This document shows, one piece after another, positions 52,338 through 61,748 of a DNA stretch of 64,000 bases. Position 1 is the stretch's first letter; the number at the start of each line of letters is the position of its first letter. The stretch comes from CBDATA01 sp965215615 (GTDB lineage: Bacteria; Acidobacteriota; Vicinamibacteria; Marinacidobacterales; Marinacidobacteraceae). A program made the position numbers and the translations under genes. The notes below the pieces were generated by a model. That model was not told the origin of the DNA and did not search any database. It was given only the letters and a program-made list of their open reading frames with translations. The stretch covers positions 2,170,001 through 2,234,000 of the forward strand of contig OZ244068.1 of assembly GCA_965215615.1 (NCBI GenBank), in the 5' to 3' direction.

Positions 52338-53006
52338 CTACATCGCCTCGCTCCGGGTCCGTTTGGCTTCCAGCCGCCGCAGCGAGTCCTGTCTTTCGGC
52401 GAGCGCCTGAAGCCACTCCTCGCACCACGGAACCAAACCGGCGGCCCGCGACACGACCGCGCCGCGCTCGAGTTCGCACTGCTCTGTCGGCTGGGGCAGA
52501 TACAGGGAATCGTGTGTGGAATTGTCGAGGATCCGGAGCGAATCGAAGCGGTCCGCCGACCGGCGCAGGTTGGAAAGCGAGTACTTCCACCGCTCGGGGA
52601 TCCGCTCGGGAGCGACCCGGTGGCCGGTGTGGAAGAGCACCCGGTGCTCGATCCTTGCGATGTTGATCCGGGGATCGCCCGTCCCCAGATAGACCCCTTC
52701 GACGCGATAGCCCGCGGCGGCGACTCGCTCCACGAGGGCCACGCCAGGCTTCCCCGAGAACGTGCTCTCGACACCGAAATCCAGCTGGCGGTCCATCGCC
52801 TCTCCGATCTCCGCTTCGATGATGACGCGGGTCCGCGCCCGCGCCTCCGGATTGTTCCAGTCCCCGATGCCCCCGGCGACCGAGTCCTGATCGAAATAGC
52901 GCTCCGGCAGCAGGTCGTAGTTCTGGCGTTTCCACGCGCTCTTGCCGACACCGTCACAACCCATGACGATCGTGAAGACCGGCCGCGGGTCGATCAGCTC
53001 GGACAC
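52338..53006 (-). CDS. Zeta-toxin-like ATP-binding kinase
   Basis: This 222-aa P-loop protein has Walker A FTIVMGCDGVGKSAWKR (about residues 11-27), with GxDGVGKS as in zeta/AAA_33 nucleotide kinases. FDQDSVAGGIGDWN and VESTFSGKPGVALVERVAAAG follow, the latter like the zeta-toxin substrate-binding strand. It may phosphorylate a nucleotide sugar or other small molecule. GTG at 53006 opens just before the P-loop. No antitoxin gene is seen beside it. It lies at the edge of the lower-GC island, so it may have been brought with it. Confidence 0.78.
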   Translation of the reverse strand: MSELIDPRPVFTIVMGCDGVGKSAWKRQNYDLLPERYFDQDSVAGGIGDWNNPEARARTRVIIEAEIGEAMDRQLDFGVESTFSGKPGVALVERVAAAGYRVEGVYLGTGDPRINIARIEHRVLFHTGHRVAPERIPERWKYSLSNLRRSADRFDSLRILDNSTHDSLYLPQPTEQCELERGAVVSRAAGLVPWCEEWLQALAERQDSLRRLEAKRTRSEAM

Positions 53007-53108
53007 GCCCGCAGTATAGGAACGGCCGTCCCGTCGCGTTTGACGCGGGTTCCCGCCGGTTCGTATCATCGGAACCCTTGGCGCGCAGCTTTGTCGAGGC
53101 AATTCCTG

Positions 53109-55007
53109 ATGTTCCGTAACCTGCTCGGGATCTTCCTGTTGGCTTCGGCCACGGCCTCCGCGCAACCAGGGGATCCCCCGTCCGATCCCCATGACGAGCG
53201 GGATCGCCGTGCCGATGCGGCCCACCGGGAAGCGGCCTCCGGGCTGACCGCCGCCGAAAAGGCCCGGCGCGCCATCGAATCGGCGGAACGACTTCCCGGC
53301 GCGCCGGGGGGCCATGCTCCGCTCGTCCCCCGCACGGTCGTGGATGAAATCCTGATGGACCAGTGGGCAGAACTCGCCATTCCCCACGCTCCCCGGTCCA
53401 CCGACGAAGCGTTCCTGCGCCGGGCGAGCCTCGATGCGACCGGGCTCGCGCCGACCGCGGAGCGGGTCCGCGCCTTCCTGGCCGACCCCTCGCCCGGGAA
53501 GCGCGAGCGCCTCGTGGACGAACTGGTGGGGACCGAGGAATTCGCCGAGCAGTGGGCGTGGTTCTTCGGCGATCTCTTCCGGCTGGCGAGCCAGGTCGGC
53601 CCGGTCCAGCACCCCTTCCAGAGCTGGGTCAAGGAATGGCTCCTCACCGATCGTCCCTACGACGGGTTCGTCCGGGACATGCTGACCGGAGTTGCCAAGG
53701 CGCATGGCAGTGTGCCCTCGCTGACCTTCCTCGCCCGTTCGCATCAGGCGAAGAGCCGGATCGTGATGAGCCCGGACGACTACTCGATCCACAACCGGCT
53801 GGACGCGCTCGACCAGTTCAACGTGGACGTCTCGCGGGTGTTCCTCGGGATCAACACCAGTTGCGTCTCCTGCCACGACGGCTCGGACCACCTCGAACCG
53901 CTGAACCAGTGGCTCTCGGAGCGGACCCGCGAGGAGTTCTACCGCCAGTCGGCCTTCCTCGGCAACGCACGGCTCATCACCACCTGGGACGACCGGAGCA
54001 AGAACGTGGTGGTGGATCTGCTGGTGGACGACCTCGCGAAGGGGTACGACACCGGCGACGACGCACCGTACCACACGCTCTCGGAGGGCCGCTTCCCGCG
54101 ACTCGAGGGGCTCGCCTACGAACCGGCCTTCATGCTGACCGGCGAGACCCCGAAGCCCGGCGAGAACCCGCGCGATGCCTTCGCCCGGCTGCTCACCGGC
54201 CACCGGCAGTTCGCCCGCGCCACCGTGAACCTGGTCTGGGGCAAGCTGATGACCGTCGCGTTCGTCGAGCCTTACAACGCGTTCGATCTGGCCCGCATGG
54301 ACCGTCTTCCCGAGGGAGAATCGGACCCGCTGCCGCCACGCCCGACCAACCCCGAGCTGCTCGAAGCACTCGCCGAAGAGTTCGAAGCGAGCGGATACAG
54401 CTTCTGGCATCTGGTCAAGACGATCATGAAGTCGGAGGTCTATGGCCTCTCCGCCCGCTTCCCCGGGGAGTGGAAGGACGAATGGACCGGCTACTACCCG
54501 CGTCGCTTCGTGCGGGTACTCACCGGGCCGGAACTCGTGGATTCGATCACGCTCGTCACCGGCGCGCCTGCCGAATTCGACTTCCGGGGCGAGAAGGCAC
54601 ACCGGGTCAAGCAGCTCACCACCCCCCGCGACCTCGGCGGACGGCGGGGAACCGGCGAGGGAGCGGAAATGGACGCGCTGCTCCAGAGCTTCTTCCAGAG
54701 CAACCGGATGACCCCGGCACCGGTGGGCAATCGGGGCTCCATCCTGCAGGCGCTTCTGATGATGCAGTCGGGAGTGGTGGGTCGGCGGGTTTCGAGCGAA
54801 TCCGGAACCCGGGTCGCCGAGCTCGTCGCTTCCGGCCGGGAGAACGCCGAAGTGGTCGAAGAGCTCTTCCTTGCGACGCTCGGGCGGTTCCCCACTCCGG
54901 CCGAGCAGGATCTGGGCGAGGAAACGCTCGGGGCCTCGCCGTCCGAGGGCGCGGAAAACCTCCAGTGGGCGCTGCTGAACTCGCCGGAGTTCCTCCTGAA
55001 CCACTGA
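53109..55007 (+). CDS. DUF1549/DUF1553 exported cytochrome-like protein
   Basis: This 632-aa exported protein (signal MFRNLLGIFLLASATASA) has a DUF1549 region: DEAFLRRASLDATGLAPTAE (about residues 98-117), then EEFAEQWAWFFGDLFR. A single CxxCH, CVSCHDGS (about 256-263), could bind heme. A DUF1553 region follows, including DAFARLLTGHRQFARATVNLVWGKLMT (about 357-383) and GNRGSILQALLMMQSG near the end. These proteins are abundant in Planctomycetes, Verrucomicrobia and Acidobacteria, but their chemistry is not established. It is 2 bp from the DUF1501 gene, its usual partner. Confidence 0.92.
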   Translation: MFRNLLGIFLLASATASAQPGDPPSDPHDERDRRADAAHREAASGLTAAEKARRAIESAERLPGAPGGHAPLVPRTVVDEILMDQWAELAIPHAPRSTDEAFLRRASLDATGLAPTAERVRAFLADPSPGKRERLVDELVGTEEFAEQWAWFFGDLFRLASQVGPVQHPFQSWVKEWLLTDRPYDGFVRDMLTGVAKAHGSVPSLTFLARSHQAKSRIVMSPDDYSIHNRLDALDQFNVDVSRVFLGINTSCVSCHDGSDHLEPLNQWLSERTREEFYRQSAFLGNARLITTWDDRSKNVVVDLLVDDLAKGYDTGDDAPYHTLSEGRFPRLEGLAYEPAFMLTGETPKPGENPRDAFARLLTGHRQFARATVNLVWGKLMTVAFVEPYNAFDLARMDRLPEGESDPLPPRPTNPELLEALAEEFEASGYSFWHLVKTIMKSEVYGLSARFPGEWKDEWTGYYPRRFVRVLTGPELVDSITLVTGAPAEFDFRGEKAHRVKQLTTPRDLGGRRGTGEGAEMDALLQSFFQSNRMTPAPVGNRGSILQALLMMQSGVVGRRVSSESGTRVAELVASGRENAEVVEELFLATLGRFPTPAEQDLGEETLGASPSEGAENLQWALLNSPEFLLNH

Positions 55008-55009
55008 CC

Positions 55010-56416
55010 ATGAGGGACTCGCGCATCGTCGACCGGCTGCCGGCCCGACGGGACATCCTCCGTCGTGGCGGGCTCGCGCTCGCCGGCTCCTTCTTCGGCC
55101 AGTCGGTCTGGCCACTGAAGAGCTACGCGAACGGAAAAGCGAACCCCCGCCGGACGGCGCGCTACTGCATCCTCATCGAGATGGGCGGCGCGATCAGCCC
55201 GATGGACACCTGGGACTTCAAGCAGACGAAGTGGACACCGTCCGACCTGGACATGGTGCGGTTGAGTGACGAGGTCTCGCTCTCCCGAGCCCTGTTCCCG
55301 CAGCTCGTGGACCGGATGGATCAGGTAGCTCTCGTCCGCTCGATGCGGGCCCCGGAGCTGATCCACTTCAACGGGCAGTACCACACCCAGACCGGGCGGG
55401 TGCTGAACGTGGCGCTCGCCCGCGAGATTCCCGCGTTCGGCAGTGTCATCGCCGCCGAGCTCGACGGGGAGCGGCGCGAGTCGGACACCTTTCCCACCTA
55501 TGTCAGCACCTACCTGACCCGGGCGCGGGCCGGCTCCATCGGAGCGGGTTTCCTGCCCACCCGCTTCTCCGGGCTGGATCTCGATCCGACCACCGTGTTC
55601 GATGCCTTCGGCGGCAACCCGGAGGGGAGCCTTCAGGTGCTCGAAGAGCGTTTCCGGCTGCTCGGACTGCTGGGCGAGGTTTCGGCGACCGAGCGCGCCT
55701 CGCTCGGCCGGCGCGCCTCCGACTACCGCGACTACTACCGGTCCGCCTACGCACTGCTGACCGATCCGCGCTGGCCCGAGCTCTTCCGGGCGAGCGAATC
55801 CGACCGGGAGCGCTACGGGGCCGACGAGTTCGGCCTCGGCTGCATCCTGGCGCGGAACCTCATCCGGACGGATGCCGGAACCCGGTTCCTCTACATCTAC
55901 GACGGCGACAAGTGGGACCACCACGCCGGAATCTTCGACCGGTCGCGCCGCTGGAACCACTACACCACCTGCCCGCGCCTCGACAAGGGGTTGGTCGCGC
56001 TTCTCGACGATCTGGCGGCCCTGCCCGGCAGCGAAGCCGGAACGACCGCCCTCGACGAGACGCTGATCGTGGTGACCAGCGAATTCGGCCGCACCCCGGA
56101 GATGAACCCGGTCCTCGGCCGGGATCACTACCGCGAGGCATACACCACGCTCTTCGCCGGGGGCGGCGTTCAGGGCGGCCGGGTGGTGGGGCGTACCAAC
56201 GAGGACGGCTCCGCGGTCGTGGATCCGGGCTGGGAGCACGACGGGCAGCCCTTCATGGACAACACGGTGGCGACCATCTACTCCGCCCTCGGAATCGACT
56301 GGCGCAAGTCGGTGACCAACACGCCCTCCGGGCGGGAGTACCTGTATGTGGACTCCATCGCGCTCGGCGCCTCGGAGATGATGTTCGACGACGAAATCGC
56401 CGGGATCTTCGCCTGA
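55010..56416 (+). CDS. DUF1501-family exported protein
   Basis: This 468-aa protein begins with a twin-arginine-like leader (RLPARRDILRRGGLALAGSF). The family body includes CILIEMGGAISPMDTWDFKQ (about residues 47-66), DQVALVRSMRAPELIHFNGQYHTQTGR (about 104-130), and the C-terminal VVTSEFGRTPEMNPVLGRDHY with GWEHDGQPFMDN. DUF1501 proteins have a sulfatase/alkaline-phosphatase-like fold. The pair DUF1549-DUF1501 is always found together in planctomycete-type genomes. Its stop overlaps the next frame by three bases. Confidence 0.93.
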   Translation: MRDSRIVDRLPARRDILRRGGLALAGSFFGQSVWPLKSYANGKANPRRTARYCILIEMGGAISPMDTWDFKQTKWTPSDLDMVRLSDEVSLSRALFPQLVDRMDQVALVRSMRAPELIHFNGQYHTQTGRVLNVALAREIPAFGSVIAAELDGERRESDTFPTYVSTYLTRARAGSIGAGFLPTRFSGLDLDPTTVFDAFGGNPEGSLQVLEERFRLLGLLGEVSATERASLGRRASDYRDYYRSAYALLTDPRWPELFRASESDRERYGADEFGLGCILARNLIRTDAGTRFLYIYDGDKWDHHAGIFDRSRRWNHYTTCPRLDKGLVALLDDLAALPGSEAGTTALDETLIVVTSEFGRTPEMNPVLGRDHYREAYTTLFAGGGVQGGRVVGRTNEDGSAVVDPGWEHDGQPFMDNTVATIYSALGIDWRKSVTNTPSGREYLYVDSIALGASEMMFDDEIAGIFA

Positions 56417-57207
56417 TCCTCTCCCTCCTGCTGCTCGCGGCGGCCGGTGCCTCCGGTGAGCCGCACTGCACCCGCGACCGGGCCGCCAACATCTGCTGGG
56501 TTCCTCCCGGAGAGTTCTGGATGGGCCGCAACCACCTCTGGCTCATCGACGAGATCGGCTGGCAGACCCGGGACCGGGTGGACGACCGGCCGGTGCACCG
56601 GGTCCGCCTCCCCGGCTTCTGGATGGACCAGACCGAGGTCACCCAGGAGGCGTACCGCAATTTCACGCTGAGCACCGGGCACCCGGAACCGTTCCACTGG
56701 CGGCAGGGATTCCTGGAAGCGGCCGCCCGCTGGCCGGTCCATAACGTGAGCCACGAGGATGCGGCCGCCTACTGCGCGTTCCGCGGCAAGCGGCTGCCCA
56801 CCGAAGCGGAGTGGGAGAAGGCGGCTCGCGGCGGCCGGGAGGGTTCGCCCTGGCCGTGGGGGCTTTCGTTCGCTCCGGAAGAGGGAGCGCCGCCGGCGCG
56901 GGTGGGCCATCCCCACGGCCCGACCGATGCCGGCTCCTTCCCCCCGAACGGGTACGGACTCTTCGACATGGTGGGGAACATCGCCGAGTGGGTGGCCGAC
57001 GGGTACGACCTCGGCTACTACGCAGTGAGCCCGGTCGAGCATCCGAAAGGCCCGTCCGGAGCTCCGTACCGAGTGTTCCGGGGCGGGAGCTGGGCCGATG
57101 CCGACGAACGGATCGCGAGCGTTTTCTACCGGAACTTCACGAGGCCGGACACCACGATCCACAGCATCGGCTTCCGCTGCGCGATGGACCATACTCCGCC
57201 GCAATGA
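56413..57207 (+). CDS. Exported formylglycine-generating-enzyme-like (FGE/SUMF1) protein
   Basis: This 264-aa protein has a hydrophobic leader (ILSLLLLAAAGASG) and an FGE-sulfatase domain: PPGEFWMGRNHLWL, GFWMDQTEVTQEAYRNFTLS, HNVSHEDAAAYCAFRGKRLP, TEAEWEKAARGGREGSPWPW and RVFRGGSWADADER. The family catalyses formylglycine formation in sulfatases or related oxidations. The copper/active Cys pair of true FGE is not evident here, so it may be a non-catalytic relative. The only start before the leader is CTG at 56413, whose last two bases are part of the DUF1501 stop (CTGA). The frame is open further upstream but there is no ATG near. Confidence 0.85.
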   Translation: MILSLLLLAAAGASGEPHCTRDRAANICWVPPGEFWMGRNHLWLIDEIGWQTRDRVDDRPVHRVRLPGFWMDQTEVTQEAYRNFTLSTGHPEPFHWRQGFLEAAARWPVHNVSHEDAAAYCAFRGKRLPTEAEWEKAARGGREGSPWPWGLSFAPEEGAPPARVGHPHGPTDAGSFPPNGYGLFDMVGNIAEWVADGYDLGYYAVSPVEHPKGPSGAPYRVFRGGSWADADERIASVFYRNFTRPDTTIHSIGFRCAMDHTPPQ

Positions 57208-58175
57208 GCAAGAACGAAAGACCGATGGGCCGCCGCCAGGCGATCCAGGGCCTCGCAGCCGGAGGTGCCGCACTCGCAGGCAGCGCGGGCGCGGGGCAGG
57301 CCGAGCCATCCGGCATGGGAGCGCGCTTCCGGGGGATGCTCGCCGGGCCGGAGCCGGTGATCTGCCCCGGCGCTTTCGATGTGATCTCCGCCCGGCTGAT
57401 CGTCGAAAACGGCTTCGAGTCGGTGCTCATCGGCGGCAGCGCCGGCTCGGCGGCGAACCTCGGGGTTCCTGACTACGGGCTCGCCTCGATCACCGAACTG
57501 ATCGAAATCGCGGCGCGGATCGCGGACAGCGTCCCGGTCCCGGTATTCGCCGATGCCGACGACGGCGGCGGCAGCCCGCTCGCGGTCGCCCGCGCCATCC
57601 GGGGCTTCGAGCGGGCCGGACTCGCGGCGGTGATGATCGAGGACCATGTCCAGGCAAAGCACCTCGGCGAAGGCGGAGTGCTGGTGGACACCCCCGGAAT
57701 GCAGGACCGGATCCGGGCGGCGGCCGATGCCCGGGCCGGAGACATGATGCTCGTGGCGCGTTGCGACGCAGTCTCCATCGGCCTCGGCGAGAGCGAAGCC
57801 ATGGACCGGGGAGCCGCCTATGTCGAGGCGGGGGCCGACCTGCTGTTCTTCGCCGGGCTCCCCCCGGAGCGGATCGGGGCGGTCTCCCGCGCCGCCGGGC
57901 GGCCCGCGATCGCGAGCGTCCACGACACCCCGCTCGAAACCCTCCGCGAGAACGGCGTGCCGCTCGTGCTCTACGCCGGCCAGTTGCTGCGGCTCGCCCT
58001 CGGCGCGATGCAGCGAGGCCTCGAAGACATCGAGAACGGCGCGACCTGGCCCGGCTACGCCGAACGCGCCCTGCCGGGCGAGGCGTACCAGCGGCTCATC
58101 CGCTCCGGCGAGTGGCGCGAAAAGGCCCGCCGCTACAACCTGGTGGACGCTTCCGGCCGCCAGATACGCGGCTGA
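57204..58175 (+). CDS. Exported isocitrate-lyase/PEP-mutase superfamily protein
   Basis: This 323-aa protein has a Tat-like leader (RRQAIQGLAAGGAALAGSAG) before a PEPM/ICL-superfamily barrel. The segments PVICPGAFDVISARLIVENG (about residues 51-70), PVFADADDGGGSPLAVARAI with the acidic metal ligands, and GLAAVMIEDHVQAKHLG are typical of 2-methylisocitrate-lyase/oxaloacetase-like enzymes, and the ARCDA segment follows. The usual KRCGH loop reads KHLGE, so lyase chemistry may be altered. ATG at 57204 overlaps the previous stop. The exported location is uncommon. Confidence 0.86.
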   Translation: MSKNERPMGRRQAIQGLAAGGAALAGSAGAGQAEPSGMGARFRGMLAGPEPVICPGAFDVISARLIVENGFESVLIGGSAGSAANLGVPDYGLASITELIEIAARIADSVPVPVFADADDGGGSPLAVARAIRGFERAGLAAVMIEDHVQAKHLGEGGVLVDTPGMQDRIRAAADARAGDMMLVARCDAVSIGLGESEAMDRGAAYVEAGADLLFFAGLPPERIGAVSRAAGRPAIASVHDTPLETLRENGVPLVLYAGQLLRLALGAMQRGLEDIENGATWPGYAERALPGEAYQRLIRSGEWREKARRYNLVDASGRQIRG

Positions 58176-58182
58176 ACCGGCT

Positions 58183-59277
58183 CTACGCCGGAACCGGGGC
58201 GGCGAGGCAAGCCGCGAAGGCGGCGAGCGTCTCTTCGATGTCCTCGTCCGTCGTTCCGAGGTGCGGGATGACCCGCATGGCGGCGGGGCCGCCGGGGAGC
58301 GTCGCGATCTGGTGATCTTCGAGAAGCCGCTCGGCGAGCCGGTAGGCGTTTTGCCCCGGGGTCTCGAAGCGGACGATGTTGGTCTCGATCGCGGCGGGGT
58401 CGAGGCCGATTCCGGGGATCGCGGCCAGTCCCTCGGCGAGCCGGCGGGCGCGGGCGTGGTCCTCCCCGAGCCGGGCGCGATGGTGGTCGAGAGCGAAGAG
58501 CGCTCCCGCAGCCATGACACCCGCCTGACGGAAGCCGCCGCCGAAGAGGTGACGGAAGCGCCGGGCGCGCCGGATCACCGCCTCGGGACCCGCGAGGCAG
58601 GAACCCATCGGTGCGCCGAGCCCCTTCGAGAAGCAGACGTTCACCGTATCGAAGGATGCCGCCCACTCGGATTCCGGGATCCCGGTGGCGGCGGCGGCGT
58701 GCCAGAGGCGGGCTCCGTCGAGGTGGGCGGCGAGGCCGAGCTCTCCGGCCGTTTCTCCGACCGCCCGCAGCGTTTCGAAGGGCCAGATGGAGCCGCTCGA
58801 CGCGTTGTGGGTGTTTTCGGCGGCGACGAGGCGCGGCCGCGGATAGCAGGCTTCCGGAACCATCGGGTGGGGGCCTTGCACCGCGGCGCGAACCTGGTCC
58901 GGGGTGAATGCCCCCCGCTCGCCGGGAAGGCCGAGCACGCTCGCGCCGGACAGCGCGGCCGGTCCCCCGCCCTCTGCCAGGTGGATGTGGGCGCGGGCTT
59001 CGGCCAGGATGAGATCGCCCGGTTCGACCTGGGAGCGGATCGCGATCTGGTTGCTCATCGTCCCGGTAGGAGTGAAGACCGCGGCCTCCTTGCCGAGGAT
59101 TTCGGCAGTCCGCTCTTCCAGCCGGCTCACCGAGGGATCATCGCCATAGACATCGTCCCCGACCGGAGCAGCGGCCATCGCCTCGCGCATCGCCGGCGTG
59201 GGGCGGGTGACCGTGTCGCTTCGGAGGTCGATCCGGACCGGACGGCCGGCGGCGGTGGCTTGCATGATGGCGATCAC
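58183..59277 (-). CDS. ltaE: Low-specificity threonine aldolase (PLP)
   Basis: This 364-aa PLP enzyme has the family segments RIDLRSDTVTRPTPAMREAM (about residues 14-33), VGDDVYGDDPSVSRLEERTA, AVFTPTGTMSNQIAI, and the PLP lysine in NVCFSKGLGAPMGSCLAG (about 204-221). It cleaves beta-hydroxy amino acids to glycine and an aldehyde. The start is GTG at 59277, overlapping the DUF1028 stop (GTGA), or ATG at 59265. Confidence 0.93.
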   Translation of the reverse strand: MIAIMQATAAGRPVRIDLRSDTVTRPTPAMREAMAAAPVGDDVYGDDPSVSRLEERTAEILGKEAAVFTPTGTMSNQIAIRSQVEPGDLILAEARAHIHLAEGGGPAALSGASVLGLPGERGAFTPDQVRAAVQGPHPMVPEACYPRPRLVAAENTHNASSGSIWPFETLRAVGETAGELGLAAHLDGARLWHAAAATGIPESEWAASFDTVNVCFSKGLGAPMGSCLAGPEAVIRRARRFRHLFGGGFRQAGVMAAGALFALDHHRARLGEDHARARRLAEGLAAIPGIGLDPAAIETNIVRFETPGQNAYRLAERLLEDHQIATLPGGPAAMRVIPHLGTTDEDIEETLAAFAACLAAPVPA

Positions 59278-60269
59278 CTCGTGATGCGGCGGAGCGGAGC
59301 GAGACGGCGCCTCACTTCGTTCCCGCGGCCGGATGCCTCGACCCGCTCCCAGAGCCCGGAAACGAACTCGGCATCGGCGAGTCCCGGAGGAGAGCCCTGT
59401 TCCGGGGTCGAAAGGCCCATGTCCGCGCGGCAGGCATCCACGAGGTCCATGAGCTCGGCGTCGTAGATCCGGGATGCGGATTCCTCGGAGACCGGCGGCG
59501 AGCAGCCGGCCTCGGCGAGCAGCACCCGAAGCTGAACCACATCGCCGCCAGTGAACCCGGTGAGGGTCCGGTACCCCACCTTCTGGCTGACCGCGTCGTG
59601 AATCCGCCGCAGTTCCGCGACTGGGGTCGGGTGCTCGCAGACGTTGATGTGGGTCGAGAGCCCGTCGTCGCGCCGGGAACGATCTTCTCGGGGATCGGCG
59701 ACCATGACCGAAGCCGACTGACGACGGCCGCGGCGGGCATCTCCTCCCGCCCCCTGCCCCGCCTCGAGGGCGGCCACCAGCCGGTCCGCGAGCGAGAGCC
59801 CGCTCCCGCGGGTGTTCTCGAAAGAGTCGGCGACCGCGTCCACCACCTCGGGGCCGACCAGCAGGTTCCCCTGCGCCGCGTAATCGGAGCCGGACCGCTG
59901 CCCCGCCCAGGCGCTCGCCTCGGCTCCGGTGTGCTGCGCCACGCCCCCGGCGAGGGCCACCACGCCGACCTGGCGGTGCGGGGCGCTCTCGTCGGCCGCG
60001 AGCCGCTCGCGGAGCGCTTCGTCGGGTGTCCGGCCGGCTTCGAGCAGGTCGAGCAGCTCTTCTCCGTATTGGGTCCGGGTTCGCGCCTGGGTCGCCACCG
60101 CGCCGACTCCGGCGCGCACCCACGGCACTCCGTTGCCGACGCACGGATTGCGGGTGGTCACCGCAACCCCCACTTCGCCGGTTTCGGGGTCCACGGCGGC
60201 GATGGAAAAGGTGTGGTGGACGGTTTCGGTCGGTTGCGTGGCGGCAAGGAGCGCGAGAACCAGGAGCAC
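59274..60269 (-). CDS. DUF1028-family exported protein
   Basis: This 331-aa protein has a short hydrophobic N-terminus (LLVLALLAATQPTE) and a DUF1028 domain: HHTFSIAAVDPETGEVGVAV, then VPWVRAGVGAVATQARTRTQYG, QHTGAEASAWAGQRSGSDYAAQGNLL and RGSGLSLADRLVAALEAGQGAGGD. DUF1028 proteins have an Ntn-hydrolase-like fold and sit beside amidohydrolases or transporters. A helical C-terminal extension (about residues 215-320) is Cys-containing. The start is GTG at 60269. It is coupled to the threonine aldolase downstream. Confidence 0.9.
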   Translation of the reverse strand: MLLVLALLAATQPTETVHHTFSIAAVDPETGEVGVAVTTRNPCVGNGVPWVRAGVGAVATQARTRTQYGEELLDLLEAGRTPDEALRERLAADESAPHRQVGVVALAGGVAQHTGAEASAWAGQRSGSDYAAQGNLLVGPEVVDAVADSFENTRGSGLSLADRLVAALEAGQGAGGDARRGRRQSASVMVADPREDRSRRDDGLSTHINVCEHPTPVAELRRIHDAVSQKVGYRTLTGFTGGDVVQLRVLLAEAGCSPPVSEESASRIYDAELMDLVDACRADMGLSTPEQGSPPGLADAEFVSGLWERVEASGRGNEVRRRLAPLRRITR

Positions 60270-60278
60270 CGCCGAATC

Positions 60279-61748
60279 CTATCCGGGGAAGAACCGCGCG
60301 ACGCGCTCCGGCTCCGGCAGTCGGGTCCAGCGGGAGACCAGGATCAGCGCGGCCGCCGAAGCGGCGACGATCGCGGCCGCCGGCTCGACTCCCGAATCGC
60401 CTACGGACCACCCGGGCGCTCCCCCGGCGCGGACGAAGAACGCGGTCCAGAGCGCGAGGCTGACCAGGATCGCCGAAACCGCGCCGGCGACGGTGCTGCC
60501 CCGCCAGTAGAGCGCCCCGACGAGCACCGGGAAAAAGCCCGAGTAGCCGGAAAGCGCCCACACTCCCAGACTGAAGACCGTCTGGCTCGAAATCAAGCTG
60601 AGGACGAACACGACGGCGAGAAAGAGCCCGACGAAGAAACGGCCGAAGAGAGCTTCCCGCCCCTCGGCGATTCGGGCGATTCGGGACGAACGGGGCACGA
60701 GGTCGCGGGTCAGCATCGTCCCCACCGTCAGGGTCTGCGAGTCCAGCGAGGACATGATGGCGGCGAAAACGCCAGCGGCGAGGCACCCGGCGAGCAGGCT
60801 GCCGGCGTGTTCCTGGATGAGCAGGATCAGGATGGGGCCGTCGGGCGGGAAAGGATGGTCGAGGCGTCCGAGCGCACCGAGCGCGACGCTCGGGAACCAG
60901 ACGAGGGCGATCATCGCCGGGTAGGCGAGCACCGGGAGGCGGAACGATTCGGCGCTCTTCGCCGCCATCCAGAGCCCGAAGATGTGCGGAAAGCACGACG
61001 TGGAAAGCGGAACGAAGAGATAGGTGACGATCTGGATCCAGTCCTTTCGGGTCCGCGTCAGCTCGAGGAGCTCCGGATGGCTGGCGCGGAGCCGCTCCAT
61101 CGCCTCCGGGAATCCGCCGAGTCCCCCGGCGATCACGAAAAAGGCGAGCACCGAGACCCCGACGAAGAGGGTGGTCTGGAGCGTGTTCACGAGCGCCGTG
61201 CTTCGCATTCCGCCAAGCACCACATAGAGAAACACGACGACACACAGGATCAGGCTTCCGAGCCAGGACGGCGGCGCGAATCCCGGGCCCGCGATCGCGG
61301 CAAGCGCGTCGCCGCCTCCCTTGACCCCGATGAGGACATAGGGGACGAGCCAGAGGAGCGAGCAGAAAAAGACGACCATCCCGAGCGCCGGGGAGCCATA
61401 GCGGTCCGAGAAGAATTCGGACTGGGTGGCGTACCCGAACTTCTTTCCCAGCCGCCAGAGCGGAACCCCGATCACGAGGAAGGTCAGCGGAATGACCACC
61501 GCAGAGCTCGTCGCCATCAGCGCGAAGACCCTGAGGCCCTGCCGGTGGGCCTCCCCGGAAGCTCCGAGGATGGTGAACGCGGTCATGTTCGTGCCGAAGA
61601 GCGTCATCAGCAGCACGAACGCGCCGAGAGCACGTCCGGCGAGGAAATACTCCTCGCCCCGTTTCCCGGGCGAACCGCGCCCGAGCCGGGCGAACAGCCC
61701 GATCCCGATGACGAACGCGAGGTAGAGACCGACGACCGCGAGCGTCAC
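60279..61748 (-). CDS. Sodium:solute symporter family protein (second copy)
   Basis: This 489-aa SSS-family transporter has a TM1 segment AVVGLYLAFVIGIGLFAR, then GEEYFLAGRALGAFVLLMTLFGTNMTAF (Na+-site region, about residues 30-57) and IMSSLDSQTLTVGTMLTRD (about 335-353). About 13 helices are expected. The GTG start overlaps the stop of the small membrane-protein gene by 4 bp (GTGA), which suggests a two-component symporter. The DUF1028 gene follows 9 bp after the stop. Confidence 0.9.
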   Translation of the reverse strand: MTLAVVGLYLAFVIGIGLFARLGRGSPGKRGEEYFLAGRALGAFVLLMTLFGTNMTAFTILGASGEAHRQGLRVFALMATSSAVVIPLTFLVIGVPLWRLGKKFGYATQSEFFSDRYGSPALGMVVFFCSLLWLVPYVLIGVKGGGDALAAIAGPGFAPPSWLGSLILCVVVFLYVVLGGMRSTALVNTLQTTLFVGVSVLAFFVIAGGLGGFPEAMERLRASHPELLELTRTRKDWIQIVTYLFVPLSTSCFPHIFGLWMAAKSAESFRLPVLAYPAMIALVWFPSVALGALGRLDHPFPPDGPILILLIQEHAGSLLAGCLAAGVFAAIMSSLDSQTLTVGTMLTRDLVPRSSRIARIAEGREALFGRFFVGLFLAVVFVLSLISSQTVFSLGVWALSGYSGFFPVLVGALYWRGSTVAGAVSAILVSLALWTAFFVRAGGAPGWSVGDSGVEPAAAIVAASAAALILVSRWTRLPEPERVARFFPG

